Shown: positions 8,736 through 17,946, counted from the first letter of the stretch. The stretch is DNA of 64,000 nucleotides from an uncultured Lachnospiraceae bacterium (GCA_902801515.1 CADCII010000012.1:1-64000), one strand, 5' to 3'. Notes: generated from the letters alone by a model not told the origin. A program made the numbers and translations.

Positions 8736-9840
8736 AGTTGAAACTGACCTGATGCGGAAGATATGTCATCCACTTACATCATGGTTCCGGCAGAATAAAA
8801 GAGAGATGGAATGGAGATCACATCCGCTTCCATATTATGTCTGGGTGAGTGAGATCATGCTCCAGCAGACGAGGGTGGAAGCTGTCCGTCCGTATTTTCA
8901 TCGTTTTGTAAATGAACTGCCTGACATTGCGTCCCTGGCACAGTGCGATGAAGAGAAACTCCTGAAACTCTGGGAGGGGCTCGGATACTATAACCGTGTC
9001 AGAAATATGCAGAAGGCAGCCCGGATAGTGATGGAAACATATGGAGGGGAACTCCCGCATGACCCCGGACTTCTGAAAAAACTGCCGGGAATCGGCTCCT
9101 ACACGGCAGGAGCGGTCGCATCTGCCGCATATGGGATCCCGGCACCGGCTGTGGACGGAAATGTGCTGAGAGTACTGTCCAGGCTGACAGGGTCTTATGC
9201 GTGCATCGACGATCCGAAAGTGAGAGTTCATTTTGAAGACCTGGTCCTGGATCTGCTTAATTCGGAAGAATCCCTGGATCCGGGAGAATTCAACCAGGCA
9301 CTGATGGAACTTGGCGCACTGGTGTGCCTTCCGAACGGACAGGCCAGATGCGCAGAATGCCCGGTGAGTGATCAGTGCATTGCTTTCAGGAATGCACATC
9401 AGGACTCCATACCGGTCAGGAAACCGAAGAAACCAAGAAGAGTGGAGCACAGGACGATACTTGCTGTCAGGGATGCCACACGGACGGTGATCCACAAGAG
9501 ACCTCAGAGAGGACTTCTGGCCGGCCTGTGGGAACTGCCCAATCTTGAGGGGGAACTGACAGACGCGCAGGTACTTGAGGCGTCACGCAGGATCGGGATT
9601 AACCCCGTCCGTATCACGCCGCTGCCGGATTCCATACATATCTTTTCCCATGTGGAATGGCATATGAAGGGTTACCTGGTTCTTGCTGAGGAACTGGACG
9701 GCCTTGCCGATGGATATCTTGCGGTAGAACCAGAGCGCACACAGAGAGAATATTCGGTCCCGTCGGCGTTTGCCCGGTATACGGAATATCTCAATATCCG
9801 GCACGGTCAGCAGAACACAGAAAATGAAGATTTCCAATAA
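8719..9840 (+). CDS. mutY: Adenine DNA glycosylase MutY
   Basis: The 373-residue protein removes adenine mispaired with 8-oxoguanine. Numbered from 8719, the catalytic Glu45 lies in VSEIMLQQT, the helix-hairpin-helix LPGIGSYTAG is at 122-131, and the catalytic Asp146 is in AVDGNVLRV. Four cysteines at 203, 211, 214 and 220 form the [4Fe-4S] site; the first gap is seven residues. The C-terminal NUDIX-like 8-oxoG recognition domain includes GLLAGLWELPNLEG. The start is uncertain: the ATG at 8752 would remove 11 residues and lies just after a promoter-like sequence. The GT2 gene follows after 20 bp. Confidence 0.93.
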   Translation: MIFGRIVETDLMRKICHPLTSWFRQNKREMEWRSHPLPYYVWVSEIMLQQTRVEAVRPYFHRFVNELPDIASLAQCDEEKLLKLWEGLGYYNRVRNMQKAARIVMETYGGELPHDPGLLKKLPGIGSYTAGAVASAAYGIPAPAVDGNVLRVLSRLTGSYACIDDPKVRVHFEDLVLDLLNSEESLDPGEFNQALMELGALVCLPNGQARCAECPVSDQCIAFRNAHQDSIPVRKPKKPRRVEHRTILAVRDATRTVIHKRPQRGLLAGLWELPNLEGELTDAQVLEASRRIGINPVRITPLPDSIHIFSHVEWHMKGYLVLAEELDGLADGYLAVEPERTQREYSVPSAFARYTEYLNIRHGQQNTENEDFQ

Positions 9841-9860
9841 TAACGGAGAGTACAATTCAC

Positions 9861-10802
9861 ATGAAGATCCTTACAGTTGCAATACCTTGTTACAATTCTT
9901 CCGAATATATGGGTAAGTGTATCGAGTCTCTGCTTCCGGGCGGAGAAGATATCGAGATTCTGATCATTGACGACGGCTCAGCGAAAGACAATACACTTGA
10001 GATCGCGCAGAGATATGAAGCTGAGAATCCCGGGATCGTAAGGGCGATCCATCAGGAGAACAAGGGACACGGCGGCGCGGTTAACACCGGCATTGCTGAA
10101 GCTTCAGGACTTTATTTTAAAGTTGTCGATTCTGATGACTGGGTGGAGCCAAAGGCACTTATCAAGATTATCAAGAGACTGAAACTGCTGGAGGAGAGAG
10201 AGACTCCTGTCGATATGCTTCTTGCGAACTTCTGCTATGACAAGCAAGGAGCATGGCGCAAGAATTATATGCAGTTCAGACGCGCTTTCCCTCAGAACAG
10301 GGTCATTTCCTGGGATGACATGGGACATCTGAGACAGACGCAGTACATATTGATGCACAATATCATCTACCGTCATGAGGAGAAGTTCTATTACATGGAT
10401 GTAAACCTGTATCACTACTTTATCGGAAGGGACGACCAGAGCGTCAATGAGCAGGTAATGCTGAGCAGGATCGATCAGCAGATCCGTGTCAACAAGATCA
10501 TGATCGATGTTTTCACCAGGCAGAACTGGAGCGGACTTGATAAGAACGTCCGCAAATATATGATGATCTATCTGAATAAGATCATGACTGTCACATCCGC
10601 GATCCTTCTTGTCGGCGGGACCAGCGAGGATTATGCCAAGAAATGCGATCTTTGGAGCTATCTTAAAAACAGAAATGAAAAACTGTATTTCAGGCTCAGA
10701 ATGACTTTCCTTGGAGTCATGATGAATCTTCCCACAAAACTCGGACGCAAGACCACGGTCAGGGGTTATAAGATCGTAAGGAAGTTTATTCATTTCAATT
10801 AA
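9861..10802 (+). CDS. Glycosyltransferase family 2 protein
   Basis: The 313-residue protein has a GT-A fold. The nucleotide-sugar-binding DDGS (37-40) and the metal-binding DSDDW (90-94) follow the N-terminal motif VAIPCYNSSEYM. No obvious transmembrane helix precedes the catalytic domain, so it is probably cytoplasmic or peripheral. It starts 20 bp after mutY with GGAGAG at 9845-9850. Donor and acceptor sugars cannot be predicted. It stands alone rather than in a polysaccharide cluster. Confidence 0.85.
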   Translation: MKILTVAIPCYNSSEYMGKCIESLLPGGEDIEILIIDDGSAKDNTLEIAQRYEAENPGIVRAIHQENKGHGGAVNTGIAEASGLYFKVVDSDDWVEPKALIKIIKRLKLLEERETPVDMLLANFCYDKQGAWRKNYMQFRRAFPQNRVISWDDMGHLRQTQYILMHNIIYRHEEKFYYMDVNLYHYFIGRDDQSVNEQVMLSRIDQQIRVNKIMIDVFTRQNWSGLDKNVRKYMMIYLNKIMTVTSAILLVGGTSEDYAKKCDLWSYLKNRNEKLYFRLRMTFLGVMMNLPTKLGRKTTVRGYKIVRKFIHFN

Positions 10803-10867
10803 TATACGGATCCTGACTGCCGCTGCCAGGCTGCAGTAAAGATAAAAACATCGAGGAGTAACAGAGT

Positions 10868-12535
10868 ATGGAAAACCAGAGCAAGAACTTTATCGAGCAG
10901 ATCATTGAGAAGGACCTGGAAGAGGGAAGAGTCGATCACGTGATGACACGTTTCCCGCCGGAGCCGAACGGATATCTTCACATCGGACATGCGAAGTCGA
11001 TCCTTCTGAACTATGGCCTGGCGCAGGAATACAACGGCCTGTTCAATCTGCGTTTTGATGACACCAATCCTACCAAAGAAAAGAGCGAGTTCGTTGAATC
11101 TATTGAGAATGATGTTAGATGGCTCGGGGCGAAGTTTGACGACCGTCTTTATTTTGCGTCGAATTACTTTGACCAGATGTATGAGGCAGCCGTGACCCTG
11201 ATCAAAAAGGGCAAGGCATTTGTCTGTGACCTCACTGCGGAGCAGATCCGTGAATACAGAGGGACTCTGACTGAAGCCGGTAAGAATTCTCCGTACAGGG
11301 ACCGTTCTGTGGAAGAGAACCTGGAGCTTTTCGAAAACATGAAAAACGGCATGTATGAGGACGGTTCCAAAGTACTGCGCGCGAAGATCGATATGGCTTC
11401 TCCGAACATGAACATGAGAGATCCTGTTATCTACCGTATCGCGCACATTGCCCATGAGAACACCGGCGACAAATGGTGCATCTACCCGATGTATGATTTT
11501 GCCCACCCGATCGAGGATGCGATCGAAGGCGTCACCCATTCGATCTGCACACTTGAGTTTGAGGATCACAGACCTCTGTACGACTGGGTCGTGCGTGAAC
11601 TGGAATATGAGCAGCCGCCCAGACAGATCGAGTTTGCGAAGATGTATCTCAAGAACGTTGTCACCGGCAAACGTTACATCAAGAAGCTGGTTGAAAACGG
11701 AATTGTGGACGGATGGGATGATCCGCGTCTTGTGTCCATCTCTGGCCTCAGACGCCGCGGTTTTACCCCGGAAGCGATTAAGATGTTTGTGGAACTGAGC
11801 GGCATCTCCAAAGCCCAGTCTGTATCGGATTATCAGATGCTGGAGTATTGTGTACGTGAGGACCTGAAGCTGAAGAAGTCCCGCGTGATGGCCATCCTGC
11901 ACCCGCTGAAGCTGATTATTGACAATTATCCGGAAGACCAGATCGAAGAACTGGATGTAGAGAACAACCTGGAGAATCCGGAACTGGGTTCCAGAAAGGT
12001 TCCTTTCGGCAGAGAACTCTACATCGAGCAGGAAGACTTCATGGAAGTTCCGGTCAGCAAGTACCGCAGACTGTTCCCCGGCAACGAGGTGCGTCTGATG
12101 CATGCATACCTTGTTACCTGCACCGGTGTGGACAAGGATGAAGAGGGCAATATTACTGCCGTTCACTGCACGTATGATCCTGAAACCCGCGGAGGCAACG
12201 CTCCGGACGGCCGCAAGGTCAGAGGAACGATCCACTGGGTTGCGGCGAAGACAGCCCTGTCCTGCGAAGTCAGACTCTTCGAGAATATCGTTGACGAGGA
12301 GAAGGGCGTCTACGACGATGAAACAGGCGAACTGAACCTGAATCCGAATTCCCTGCAGATCCTTGAAGACTGCAAGGTGGAGCCGTCCCTGAAAGGCGCT
12401 AAGGCTCCGGAATCTTTCCAGTTTGTAAGGACCGGATTCTTCTGCGTGGATTCCAGACTCAATACCGAAGAGAAACCGGTGTTCAACCGGATCGTATCTC
12501 TGAAGTCATCTTTCAAACTGCCGGCGGCGCAGTAA
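10868..12535 (+). CDS. glnS: Glutaminyl-tRNA synthetase
   Basis: The 555-residue class I synthetase charges tRNA-Gln with glutamine. [15 protein letters not shown] contains HIGH at residues 38-41, and the C-terminal half has the GlnRS-type beta-barrel anticodon-binding domains. The segment in the position of KMSKS reads VTGKR (265-269), so only the K-R part is conserved. Many Firmicutes lack GlnRS and make Gln-tRNA by amidation with GatCAB, but a set of Clostridia carry this enzyme. The ATG at 10868 follows GAGGAG. A long nested hairpin lies just beyond the stop. Confidence 0.95.
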   Translation: MENQSKNFIEQIIEKDLEEGRVDHVMTRFPPEPNGYLHIGHAKSILLNYGLAQEYNGLFNLRFDDTNPTKEKSEFVESIENDVRWLGAKFDDRLYFASNYFDQMYEAAVTLIKKGKAFVCDLTAEQIREYRGTLTEAGKNSPYRDRSVEENLELFENMKNGMYEDGSKVLRAKIDMASPNMNMRDPVIYRIAHIAHENTGDKWCIYPMYDFAHPIEDAIEGVTHSICTLEFEDHRPLYDWVVRELEYEQPPRQIEFAKMYLKNVVTGKRYIKKLVENGIVDGWDDPRLVSISGLRRRGFTPEAIKMFVELSGISKAQSVSDYQMLEYCVREDLKLKKSRVMAILHPLKLIIDNYPEDQIEELDVENNLENPELGSRKVPFGRELYIEQEDFMEVPVSKYRRLFPGNEVRLMHAYLVTCTGVDKDEEGNITAVHCTYDPETRGGNAPDGRKVRGTIHWVAAKTALSCEVRLFENIVDEEKGVYDDETGELNLNPNSLQILEDCKVEPSLKGAKAPESFQFVRTGFFCVDSRLNTEEKPVFNRIVSLKSSFKLPAAQ

Positions 12536-12558
12536 ATGAACTAAATAAATGGGAAAAC

Positions 12559-12612
12559 TTCGTCAGTCTCTGATTGGACGGTGGGAATCCGTCCTCCTCA
12601 GAGACTGACGAA
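12559..12612 (+). terminator. Long nested hairpin after glnS
   Basis: A perfect 15-bp stem (TTCGTCAGTCTCTGA, 12559-12573, with its complement at 12598-12612) encloses a second 6-bp stem GGACGG / CCGTCC (12576-12581 and 12589-12594) with a seven-base loop. The sequence TTGTATTTT follows. It is probably the glnS terminator, but the branched shape is unusual and a leader role for the DUF218 gene starting 28 bases later is possible. Confidence 0.45.
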
Positions 12613-12640
12613 TTGTATTTTGCATAGACTGGAGAATTGC

Positions 12641-13246
12641 ATGAGCAACAGATTCTACGACTGCATTACGGAATTCATTTTTCTTGAACAAGAACCACAG
12701 AAGGCAGACGTCATCTTTGTGCCCGGAGGTAATTATCCGGACAGCGCAAGGCGGGCGGCTGCTCTTTTTCTGGAAGGATACGCTCCGTATGTACTGCCGA
12801 GCGGAATGTACAGCAAACCGGTGGGTCATTTTACAGGAGATCCTGCCTACCGTACAGAATGGGAGTATCTGAGAGATATCCTCCTTAAGGAAGGGGTTCC
12901 GGGAGCCGCGATTCTGAGAGAGGACCAGGCAACCTTCACATGGGAGAATGCGATCTGTTCCAGGCATGTGCTGAAGAAGATGAATATACAGGTCAGAACG
13001 GCGATCATCGTATGCCAGGCATTCCATGCCAGGCGCTGCTATCTGTATTACAAGGAACAGTTTCCTGACACGGAGCTTCTGATCTGCCCGGTGGTAACGA
13101 AAGGAATCGCCAGGGACAACTGGTTTCTGGATGAGGAAAAGATCGATGTCGTTCTGGGAGAGGTAGAGCGCTGCGGCAGCCAGTTCCACCGCATCATAAA
13201 AGAAAAGATCACCAATCCAGGTCCGTGTGACCAAGTGGTGATCTGA
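12641..13246 (+). CDS. DUF218 (SanA/YdcF-like) family protein
   Basis: The 201-residue protein has the DUF218 pattern: a Rossmann-like start with DVIFVPGGNYPDSARRAA, a middle TWENAICSRHVL and the later IVCQAFHARRCYLYY. The family includes YdcF and the envelope-related SanA and ElyC, but its chemistry is not established. The start at 12641 behind GGAG (12631-12634) is preferred over an ATG-like position at 12581, which lies inside the glnS hairpin. No signal peptide or membrane segment is evident. The gene converges on a TraX gene. Confidence 0.75.
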   Translation: MSNRFYDCITEFIFLEQEPQKADVIFVPGGNYPDSARRAAALFLEGYAPYVLPSGMYSKPVGHFTGDPAYRTEWEYLRDILLKEGVPGAAILREDQATFTWENAICSRHVLKKMNIQVRTAIIVCQAFHARRCYLYYKEQFPDTELLICPVVTKGIARDNWFLDEEKIDVVLGEVERCGSQFHRIIKEKITNPGPCDQVVI

Positions 13247-13253
13247 GCAAAGA

Positions 13254-13296
13254 TGAACAAGTGCCTGTCACCTGTTCAAACCGTCACCTGTTCAAA
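13254..13296. repeat. Hairpin with a duplicated right arm at a convergent gene boundary
   Basis: TGAACAAGTG (13254-13263) can pair with CACCTGTTCA at 13269-13278 (nine of ten bases) and equally with a second copy at 13285-13294. The 14-mer GTCACCTGTTCAAA occurs at 13267-13280 and again at 13283-13296. The second copy runs into the last codons of the minus-strand TraX gene. It may be a weak terminator with two alternative folds. Confidence 0.4.
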
Positions 13297-14026
13297 TCAT
13301 GGACGGGATCACGAATCTGCGCAGGATCCCGAGGATGATCAGGTGAGCGGGATAGAACCAGTAGAAGATGTAGCGGAGCTTCAGGCCGCGTTTTCCGTTG
13401 TAGAGATAGCAGAGTATGAAGGACAGCGGTGCGTAGCTCTCCCAGGAGATGGCCGCTGCGCCGGCGGCGCACTGATAGCCCCTGTAATCATGGAACAGGT
13501 ACAGGATTGCCACCAGGAAGACTCCTTTATAGTTGTAGTCTGTCATCAGGGCGTCAGCAAGCAGCATGCATGCTGCCATCGCAAGCAGCTGCATACAGGG
13601 CTTTGCTCTGAACTCTTCGAGCATCCACAGACAGATCAGTGAGATCAGAAGAGTGAAATAAACATTCTGTTTGTTCCAGAAGACTGCGCTGGGTTTGAGA
13701 GCGAAGTCAAATGGAAACTCCGAGATCAGTGCGAAGAGGAAGAGCCGTTCACAGTATTTTCTTACCGATCTGGTATGGAAGAAACCCTCCACAAGCAGAA
13801 AACAGAATACAGGAAAAGCAAGACGTCCGATCCCTCTCATCAGGCGATAGAGGGTGCTGAGCGTCCCGTACAGTTCATAATCAGTAGTGCGGTAATTGCC
13901 CAAAGTGATGATTGTCCCAACGACTGCGGCACCTGTGTGGTCGATCAGCATGGTGATAATCGCGAACAGTTTGAGCGTACTTCCGGCTACTCCGTATTCA
14001 GATCCGATAAATCCATTTTTGCCCAT
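13292..14026 (-). CDS. TraX-family integral membrane protein
   Basis: The 244-residue protein is hydrophobic with about six to eight predicted membrane helices. It has TraX-family landmarks such as LKLFAIITMLIDHTG near the start, GRLAFPVFCFLLVEGFFHT in the middle and YWFYPAHLIILGIL near the end. The F-plasmid TraX acetylates pilin, and chromosomal Firmicute members are presumed acyltransferase-like but mostly unstudied. There are no conjugation genes nearby, so the plasmid role does not apply. It is monocistronic, convergent with the DUF218 gene and divergent from the alpha-galactosidase. Confidence 0.8.
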   Translation of the reverse strand: MGKNGFIGSEYGVAGSTLKLFAIITMLIDHTGAAVVGTIITLGNYRTTDYELYGTLSTLYRLMRGIGRLAFPVFCFLLVEGFFHTRSVRKYCERLFLFALISEFPFDFALKPSAVFWNKQNVYFTLLISLICLWMLEEFRAKPCMQLLAMAACMLLADALMTDYNYKGVFLVAILYLFHDYRGYQCAAGAAAISWESYAPLSFILCYLYNGKRGLKLRYIFYWFYPAHLIILGILRRFVIPSMI

Positions 14027-14198
14027 GGGGCAATCATATCATTGCAGACGGGCAGAGTCAAAAAGAATGATCGATTGTGATGCTTTTCGAATTCATTTTT
14101 ATGTAGAACCGACCCTGCCGCATATACTATAATCCGCATAGAATACTTTTGTACCGGGCTTCAGGCCTGTCATCAGAACTTAAAGTAAGGAGAGAGTC

Positions 14199-16397
14199 AT
14201 GGGGATCCAGATCAATGAAGAGAATCTGCTGTTTACTCTGAATACGAAGAGGACGACATATCAGATGCATGTAGACCGCTACGGATATCTGCTGCATCAG
14301 TATTATGGCAGAAGAACGGAAGGCAATATGCATTTCCTTCTTACCTTCCAGGATCGTGGATTCTCCGGGAATCCCTATGAAGCGGAAGGTGACAGGACTT
14401 ATTCCATGGATTTCCTTCCTCAGGAATATCCTTATCTCGGGAACGGGGATTACAGAAGAGTGCTTCTGAAGGTTGCAGATGACCTCGGAACCATTGACTG
14501 TGATCTGCGGTATGAATCGCACCGTCTGGAGGACGGAATGTTCTCCATCCCAAATCTGCCTGCTGTTTATGTGGATGACACAAATGCTGATACAGGAGCA
14601 AACGCCCAGACGCTTGTCATCACTCTGAAGGATGATCTTCTGAAACTGCGGGTCGATCTGTACTACGGTGTGCTCCCGAAACTGGACATTATCACCAGGG
14701 CAGTCCGCATCAGCAACAGCGGAAAGACTTCATTTACGCTCGAAAAAGCCCAGAGCGCCTGCCTGGATTTTGTGACCGGCGATTATGATGCCATCACTTT
14801 CTACGGCAGACACTGCATGGAGCGCAATATGCAGCGTCAGCATGTGGGACACGGCACTCTGACCATCGGCTCCACCAGAGGCACGTCCAGCCACCAGTAC
14901 AATCCGGCCATGCTCCTCGTGGACCATATGGCGACAGAGGATTACGGTCACTGCTACGGTATGAGTTTTGTGTATTCAGGCGGCTTCAAGGGTGAGATCG
15001 AGAAGGATCAGTACAATAATATCCGTATGCAGCTTGGTCTGCATGACGAACTGCTTGCCTACCCTCTGGAACCGGGTCAGGAATTCTGGACTCCCCAGGT
15101 CGTGATGAGCTATTCGTCCAAGGGAATGGCGCGGCTGTCCCAGAACTTCCAGAGGTGCGCGCGCAGGCATATCTGCCGCGGTAAATGGAGAGACCTCCCG
15201 CGTCCGGTAGTCCTGAACAGCTGGGAAGCATGTTATTTTGATTTCAGCGGAGACAAACTGGTCGAGCTTGCAAAAGGAGCCAGGGATCTCGGAGTTGAGA
15301 TGCTGGTCATGGATGACGGCTGGTTCGGCGCGCGGAATGACGATTACAGAGGCCTGGGTGACTGGTATGTAAATGAGAAGAAGCTTGGACGCAGCCTGGG
15401 TGATCTGGTAAATGAGATCAACGGGATGGGGCTGAAATTCGGCCTCTGGGTAGAGCCGGAGATGGTCAATGAAGATTCTGACCTTTATCGGAAACATCCT
15501 GACTGGGCCATGACCATACCGGGCAGACATCCGGTCCTTGGCCGCAATCAGCTGATATTGGACTTCTCGAGAAAAGAAGTTGTAGACGCGATCTATAACG
15601 CAATCAGCAAAGTTCTCGACAGCGCGAATATCGAATATATCAAATGGGATTTCAACCGTTCCATTTTCAATGTGTATTCACATGGCGGGCTGTCCCAGGG
15701 GCAGGTTCTCTACAATTACGTACTTGGACTGTATGATTTCCTGGAGCGGCTCAACCGCAATTATCCGGATCTTCTGATCGAAGGATGCTCCGGAGGCGGC
15801 GGAAGGTTCGACATGGGAATGCTTTACTACACGCCCCAGATCTGGTGTTCTGACAATACGGACGCCATCGACCGTGCGAGGATTCAGTACGGCACCAGTT
15901 TCATGTATCCGGTATCGTCCATGGGAGCGCATGTCTCTGCTGTTCCGAATGAGCAGACAGGAAGAACCGTATCCCTGAACACGCGTGCAGTCGTCGCCAT
16001 GGGAGGAACGTTCGGATACGAACTGGATCCTGCAAAACTGTCTGAAGAGGAAAAAGAACAGATCCGCTCGCAGGTGAGGGAATACCATAAATATGCGGAC
16101 CTGATCAACCACGGACTGTACTACCGGCTGAGCAATCCGCACGAAGATGAAATCGCAGCCTGGGAGATGTTCTCAGAAGACGGGAAAGAGGCGCTGATCT
16201 CGGTTGTCTGCCTTGCAGTCCACGGCAACATGACCGTGAATTATGTAAGACTCAGGGGACTGAAGAAAGACTGCTTCTACAGGGATGAAGCAACGGGAGT
16301 CGTCTATCCTGCCAACGCTCTGATGCAGATCGGGCTTCCTGTTCCTGTGGAGATGGGTGAGTACCAGAGTTACAGATGGCATTTTGTAAAGGTGTGA
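14199..16397 (+). CDS. Alpha-galactosidase (GH36)
   Basis: The 732-residue enzyme would release galactose from raffinose-family sugars or galactomannan fragments. It has an N-terminal beta-sandwich, then a TIM barrel with MDDGWFG (371-377), the nucleophile Asp484 in IKWDFNRS and the acid/base Asp552 in CSDNTDA. The substrate-specificity loop EGCSGGGGRFDMG is at about 528-540. No signal peptide is visible, so it acts on imported oligosaccharides. AAGGAG precedes the ATG. The surE gene follows after seven bases, suggesting one mRNA. No sugar transporter or regulator is adjacent. Confidence 0.94.
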   Translation: MGIQINEENLLFTLNTKRTTYQMHVDRYGYLLHQYYGRRTEGNMHFLLTFQDRGFSGNPYEAEGDRTYSMDFLPQEYPYLGNGDYRRVLLKVADDLGTIDCDLRYESHRLEDGMFSIPNLPAVYVDDTNADTGANAQTLVITLKDDLLKLRVDLYYGVLPKLDIITRAVRISNSGKTSFTLEKAQSACLDFVTGDYDAITFYGRHCMERNMQRQHVGHGTLTIGSTRGTSSHQYNPAMLLVDHMATEDYGHCYGMSFVYSGGFKGEIEKDQYNNIRMQLGLHDELLAYPLEPGQEFWTPQVVMSYSSKGMARLSQNFQRCARRHICRGKWRDLPRPVVLNSWEACYFDFSGDKLVELAKGARDLGVEMLVMDDGWFGARNDDYRGLGDWYVNEKKLGRSLGDLVNEINGMGLKFGLWVEPEMVNEDSDLYRKHPDWAMTIPGRHPVLGRNQLILDFSRKEVVDAIYNAISKVLDSANIEYIKWDFNRSIFNVYSHGGLSQGQVLYNYVLGLYDFLERLNRNYPDLLIEGCSGGGGRFDMGMLYYTPQIWCSDNTDAIDRARIQYGTSFMYPVSSMGAHVSAVPNEQTGRTVSLNTRAVVAMGGTFGYELDPAKLSEEEKEQIRSQVREYHKYADLINHGLYYRLSNPHEDEIAAWEMFSEDGKEALISVVCLAVHGNMTVNYVRLRGLKKDCFYRDEATGVVYPANALMQIGLPVPVEMGEYQSYRWHFVKV

Positions 16398-16404
16398 GAG
16401 CTTT

Positions 16405-17127
16405 ATGAGAATACTGGTTACAAATGATGACGGGATCCGTTCTCCTTATCTTGCGATGCTGGCTGAAGCGGCGAAAGAACTGGGAGAAGTAACGGTCATA
16501 GCGCCGATGGAACAGTGCAGCGCGATGTCGCACCGGATCTCTCTGTACAGGCCAATGGAGTTCCGGGTGCAGGAAGATTTTCCTGTTAAAGGGGTTCGCG
16601 CCTACAGGATCGACGCGACGCCCGCTGACTGTGTCCGGATCTCATATCACGGGCTGTTTGAAAAAGGGGAAGAACCCCAGCTTGTGCTCTCGGGCATCAA
16701 CGACGGGGCAAACTGCGGATATGATATTCTGTATTCGGCCACAGTCGGAGCTGCGATGGAGGCTGTCCTGTACAATGTCCCGGCCATCTGCTTTTCCCAG
16801 AGAAGGGGAGGATGCGATCTGGTCATGAGAGAACACCTGTCTCCGATCCTTGAGGAACTTGCAGCAAAAAAACCGGGAAGAGGAGAAGCTTGGAATGTCA
16901 ATTTCCCATGCTGTGCTCCGGAAGAATTCAGAGGGATCCTCTATGACAGGAAACCGGCACAGACTCCGTTTTTTGATGACATCTACTACAGGCAGGAGCG
17001 GACTGACGGCGGCCATGACATCCTGCTGAAAGCGAAGGAACTTACCGGTGCAGAAGAAGGGTCGGATATACAGGCGCTTATTGACGGATATATATCTGTC
17101 GGCATCATACGGAACCAGGTTATGTAG
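16405..17127 (+). CDS. surE: 5'/3'-nucleotidase SurE
   Basis: The 240-residue metal-dependent phosphatase dephosphorylates nucleoside monophosphates and short polyphosphates. The metal-binding NDDG is at residues 7-10, and SGINDGAN and SATVGAAMEA are the other family motifs. It begins seven bases after the alpha-galactosidase stop, so it is likely co-transcribed with it, an odd functional pairing. Its more usual neighbours, such as pcm and nlpD in Proteobacteria, are absent, as expected for Firmicutes. Confidence 0.92.
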   Translation: MRILVTNDDGIRSPYLAMLAEAAKELGEVTVIAPMEQCSAMSHRISLYRPMEFRVQEDFPVKGVRAYRIDATPADCVRISYHGLFEKGEEPQLVLSGINDGANCGYDILYSATVGAAMEAVLYNVPAICFSQRRGGCDLVMREHLSPILEELAAKKPGRGEAWNVNFPCCAPEEFRGILYDRKPAQTPFFDDIYYRQERTDGGHDILLKAKELTGAEEGSDIQALIDGYISVGIIRNQVM

Positions 17128-17154
17128 GTACACAAAACTTTCACACAGCCGATA

Positions 17155-17183
17155 TTCCATCCTGTACCCATTCATGCTAGAAT
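17155..17183 (+). promoter_or_regulatory. Promoter of the coiled-coil gene
   Basis: TTCCAT (17155-17160) and TAGAAT (17178-17183) are 17 bp apart. The -10 is extended by TGC at 17175-17177. It precedes the alanine/glutamate-rich gene that begins at 17245. Confidence 0.42.
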
Positions 17184-17244
17184 GTATGCACAAGTGTGAT
17201 TTAACTTGGGGTAATTCTAACAGTTGATTAATGGAGGTATTGAG

Positions 17245-17874
17245 ATGGCATTCTTTGATGAATTGGGTGATTCCCTCGGAAGACTTGGCAAAACTGTGGC
17301 TGGACGCGCAAAGAACGCGGCTGAGACAGGCAATCTGAAGATTCAGATCGCGAACGCTCAGAAAGAAGTCACGAAAGCATATACGGAACTTGGCAAGAAG
17401 TTTGCCGAGCTGAATCCGGATACTGCAGACGAGGCACTGAAGCCGCTCCTTGACATTGTCAATGCAGCAGAAGCAAAGGTTGCGGAACTGCAGCAGGGTA
17501 TTGAGGATTCCAGAAAGGCAATGGAAGACGCAGAAGCGAAGCTTGCCGAGGAAGCAGCGGCTGCCAAGGCTGCAGCAGAGCAGGAAGCGGCTGAGAAAGA
17601 ATCCGAAGCAAAGAGCCTCTATGAGCAGGCCAAGGAAAAAGCGAAAGAGAATCTGGAAGCAGCCCAGGAAGCTGCAGATGAAGCAGTAGACGCGGCAGCA
17701 GAGGAAGCTGCAGATGCTGTTGAAGAAGTGGCTGACGCTGCGAAGGAGTGCACCCAATGTGCTGAAGAAGCAGTGGAAGAATGTGTCGAAGAGGCACAGG
17801 AGTGTGTGGAAGAAGCGGCATGTGACTGTGTGGAAGAAGCGGCGCAGGATGCTGAAGAACACGCGGAAGCTTAA
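17245..17874 (+). CDS. Alanine/glutamate-rich coiled-coil protein with a cysteine-rich tail
   Basis: The 209-residue protein begins MAFFDELGDSLGRLGKTV, like small clostridial cytosolic proteins that usually end in a zinc ribbon. Residues 30-170 are charged, alanine-rich heptads expected to form a long coiled coil. The last 45 residues replace the ribbon with an E/A-rich helix holding six cysteines in repeated ECVEEA-like units (CTQC, then gaps of seven, six and five residues, then CDC). The start at 17245 follows GGAGG (17233-17237) with a seven-base gap. There is no signal peptide or membrane segment. Function is unknown; metal binding or disulfide-based assembly is possible. It is monocistronic with its own promoter and terminator. 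Confidence 0.75.
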   Translation: MAFFDELGDSLGRLGKTVAGRAKNAAETGNLKIQIANAQKEVTKAYTELGKKFAELNPDTADEALKPLLDIVNAAEAKVAELQQGIEDSRKAMEDAEAKLAEEAAAAKAAAEQEAAEKESEAKSLYEQAKEKAKENLEAAQEAADEAVDAAAEEAADAVEEVADAAKECTQCAEEAVEECVEEAQECVEEAACDCVEEAAQDAEEHAEA

Positions 17875-17913
17875 CGCCTGGTCCGCCTGATAACAGGATA
17901 ACAGAGATTCAAA

Positions 17914-17946
17914 GAAGGCAGTCCGTTTGCGGACTGCCTTCTTTTC
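17914..17946 (+). terminator. Intrinsic terminator of the coiled-coil gene
   Basis: The 12-bp perfect stem GAAGGCAGTCCG (17914-17925) pairs with CGGACTGCCTTC (17930-17941) around a TTTG loop and is followed by TTTT. Confidence 0.85.

Noticed and set aside
10799..12235. 478-codon open frame on the minus strand
   Set aside because: It is antisense to glnS, has no ribosome binding site, and shows no domain; glnS explains the region completely.
13253..13642. 129-codon plus-strand frame
   Set aside because: It overlaps the TraX gene on the opposite strand and begins in the hairpin repeat; no family pattern is seen.
16642..17862. 406-codon minus-strand frame very rich in Phe, Cys and Leu
   Set aside because: It is the antisense of surE and the Ala/Glu-rich coiled-coil gene and crosses their promoter; composition alone explains the open frame.
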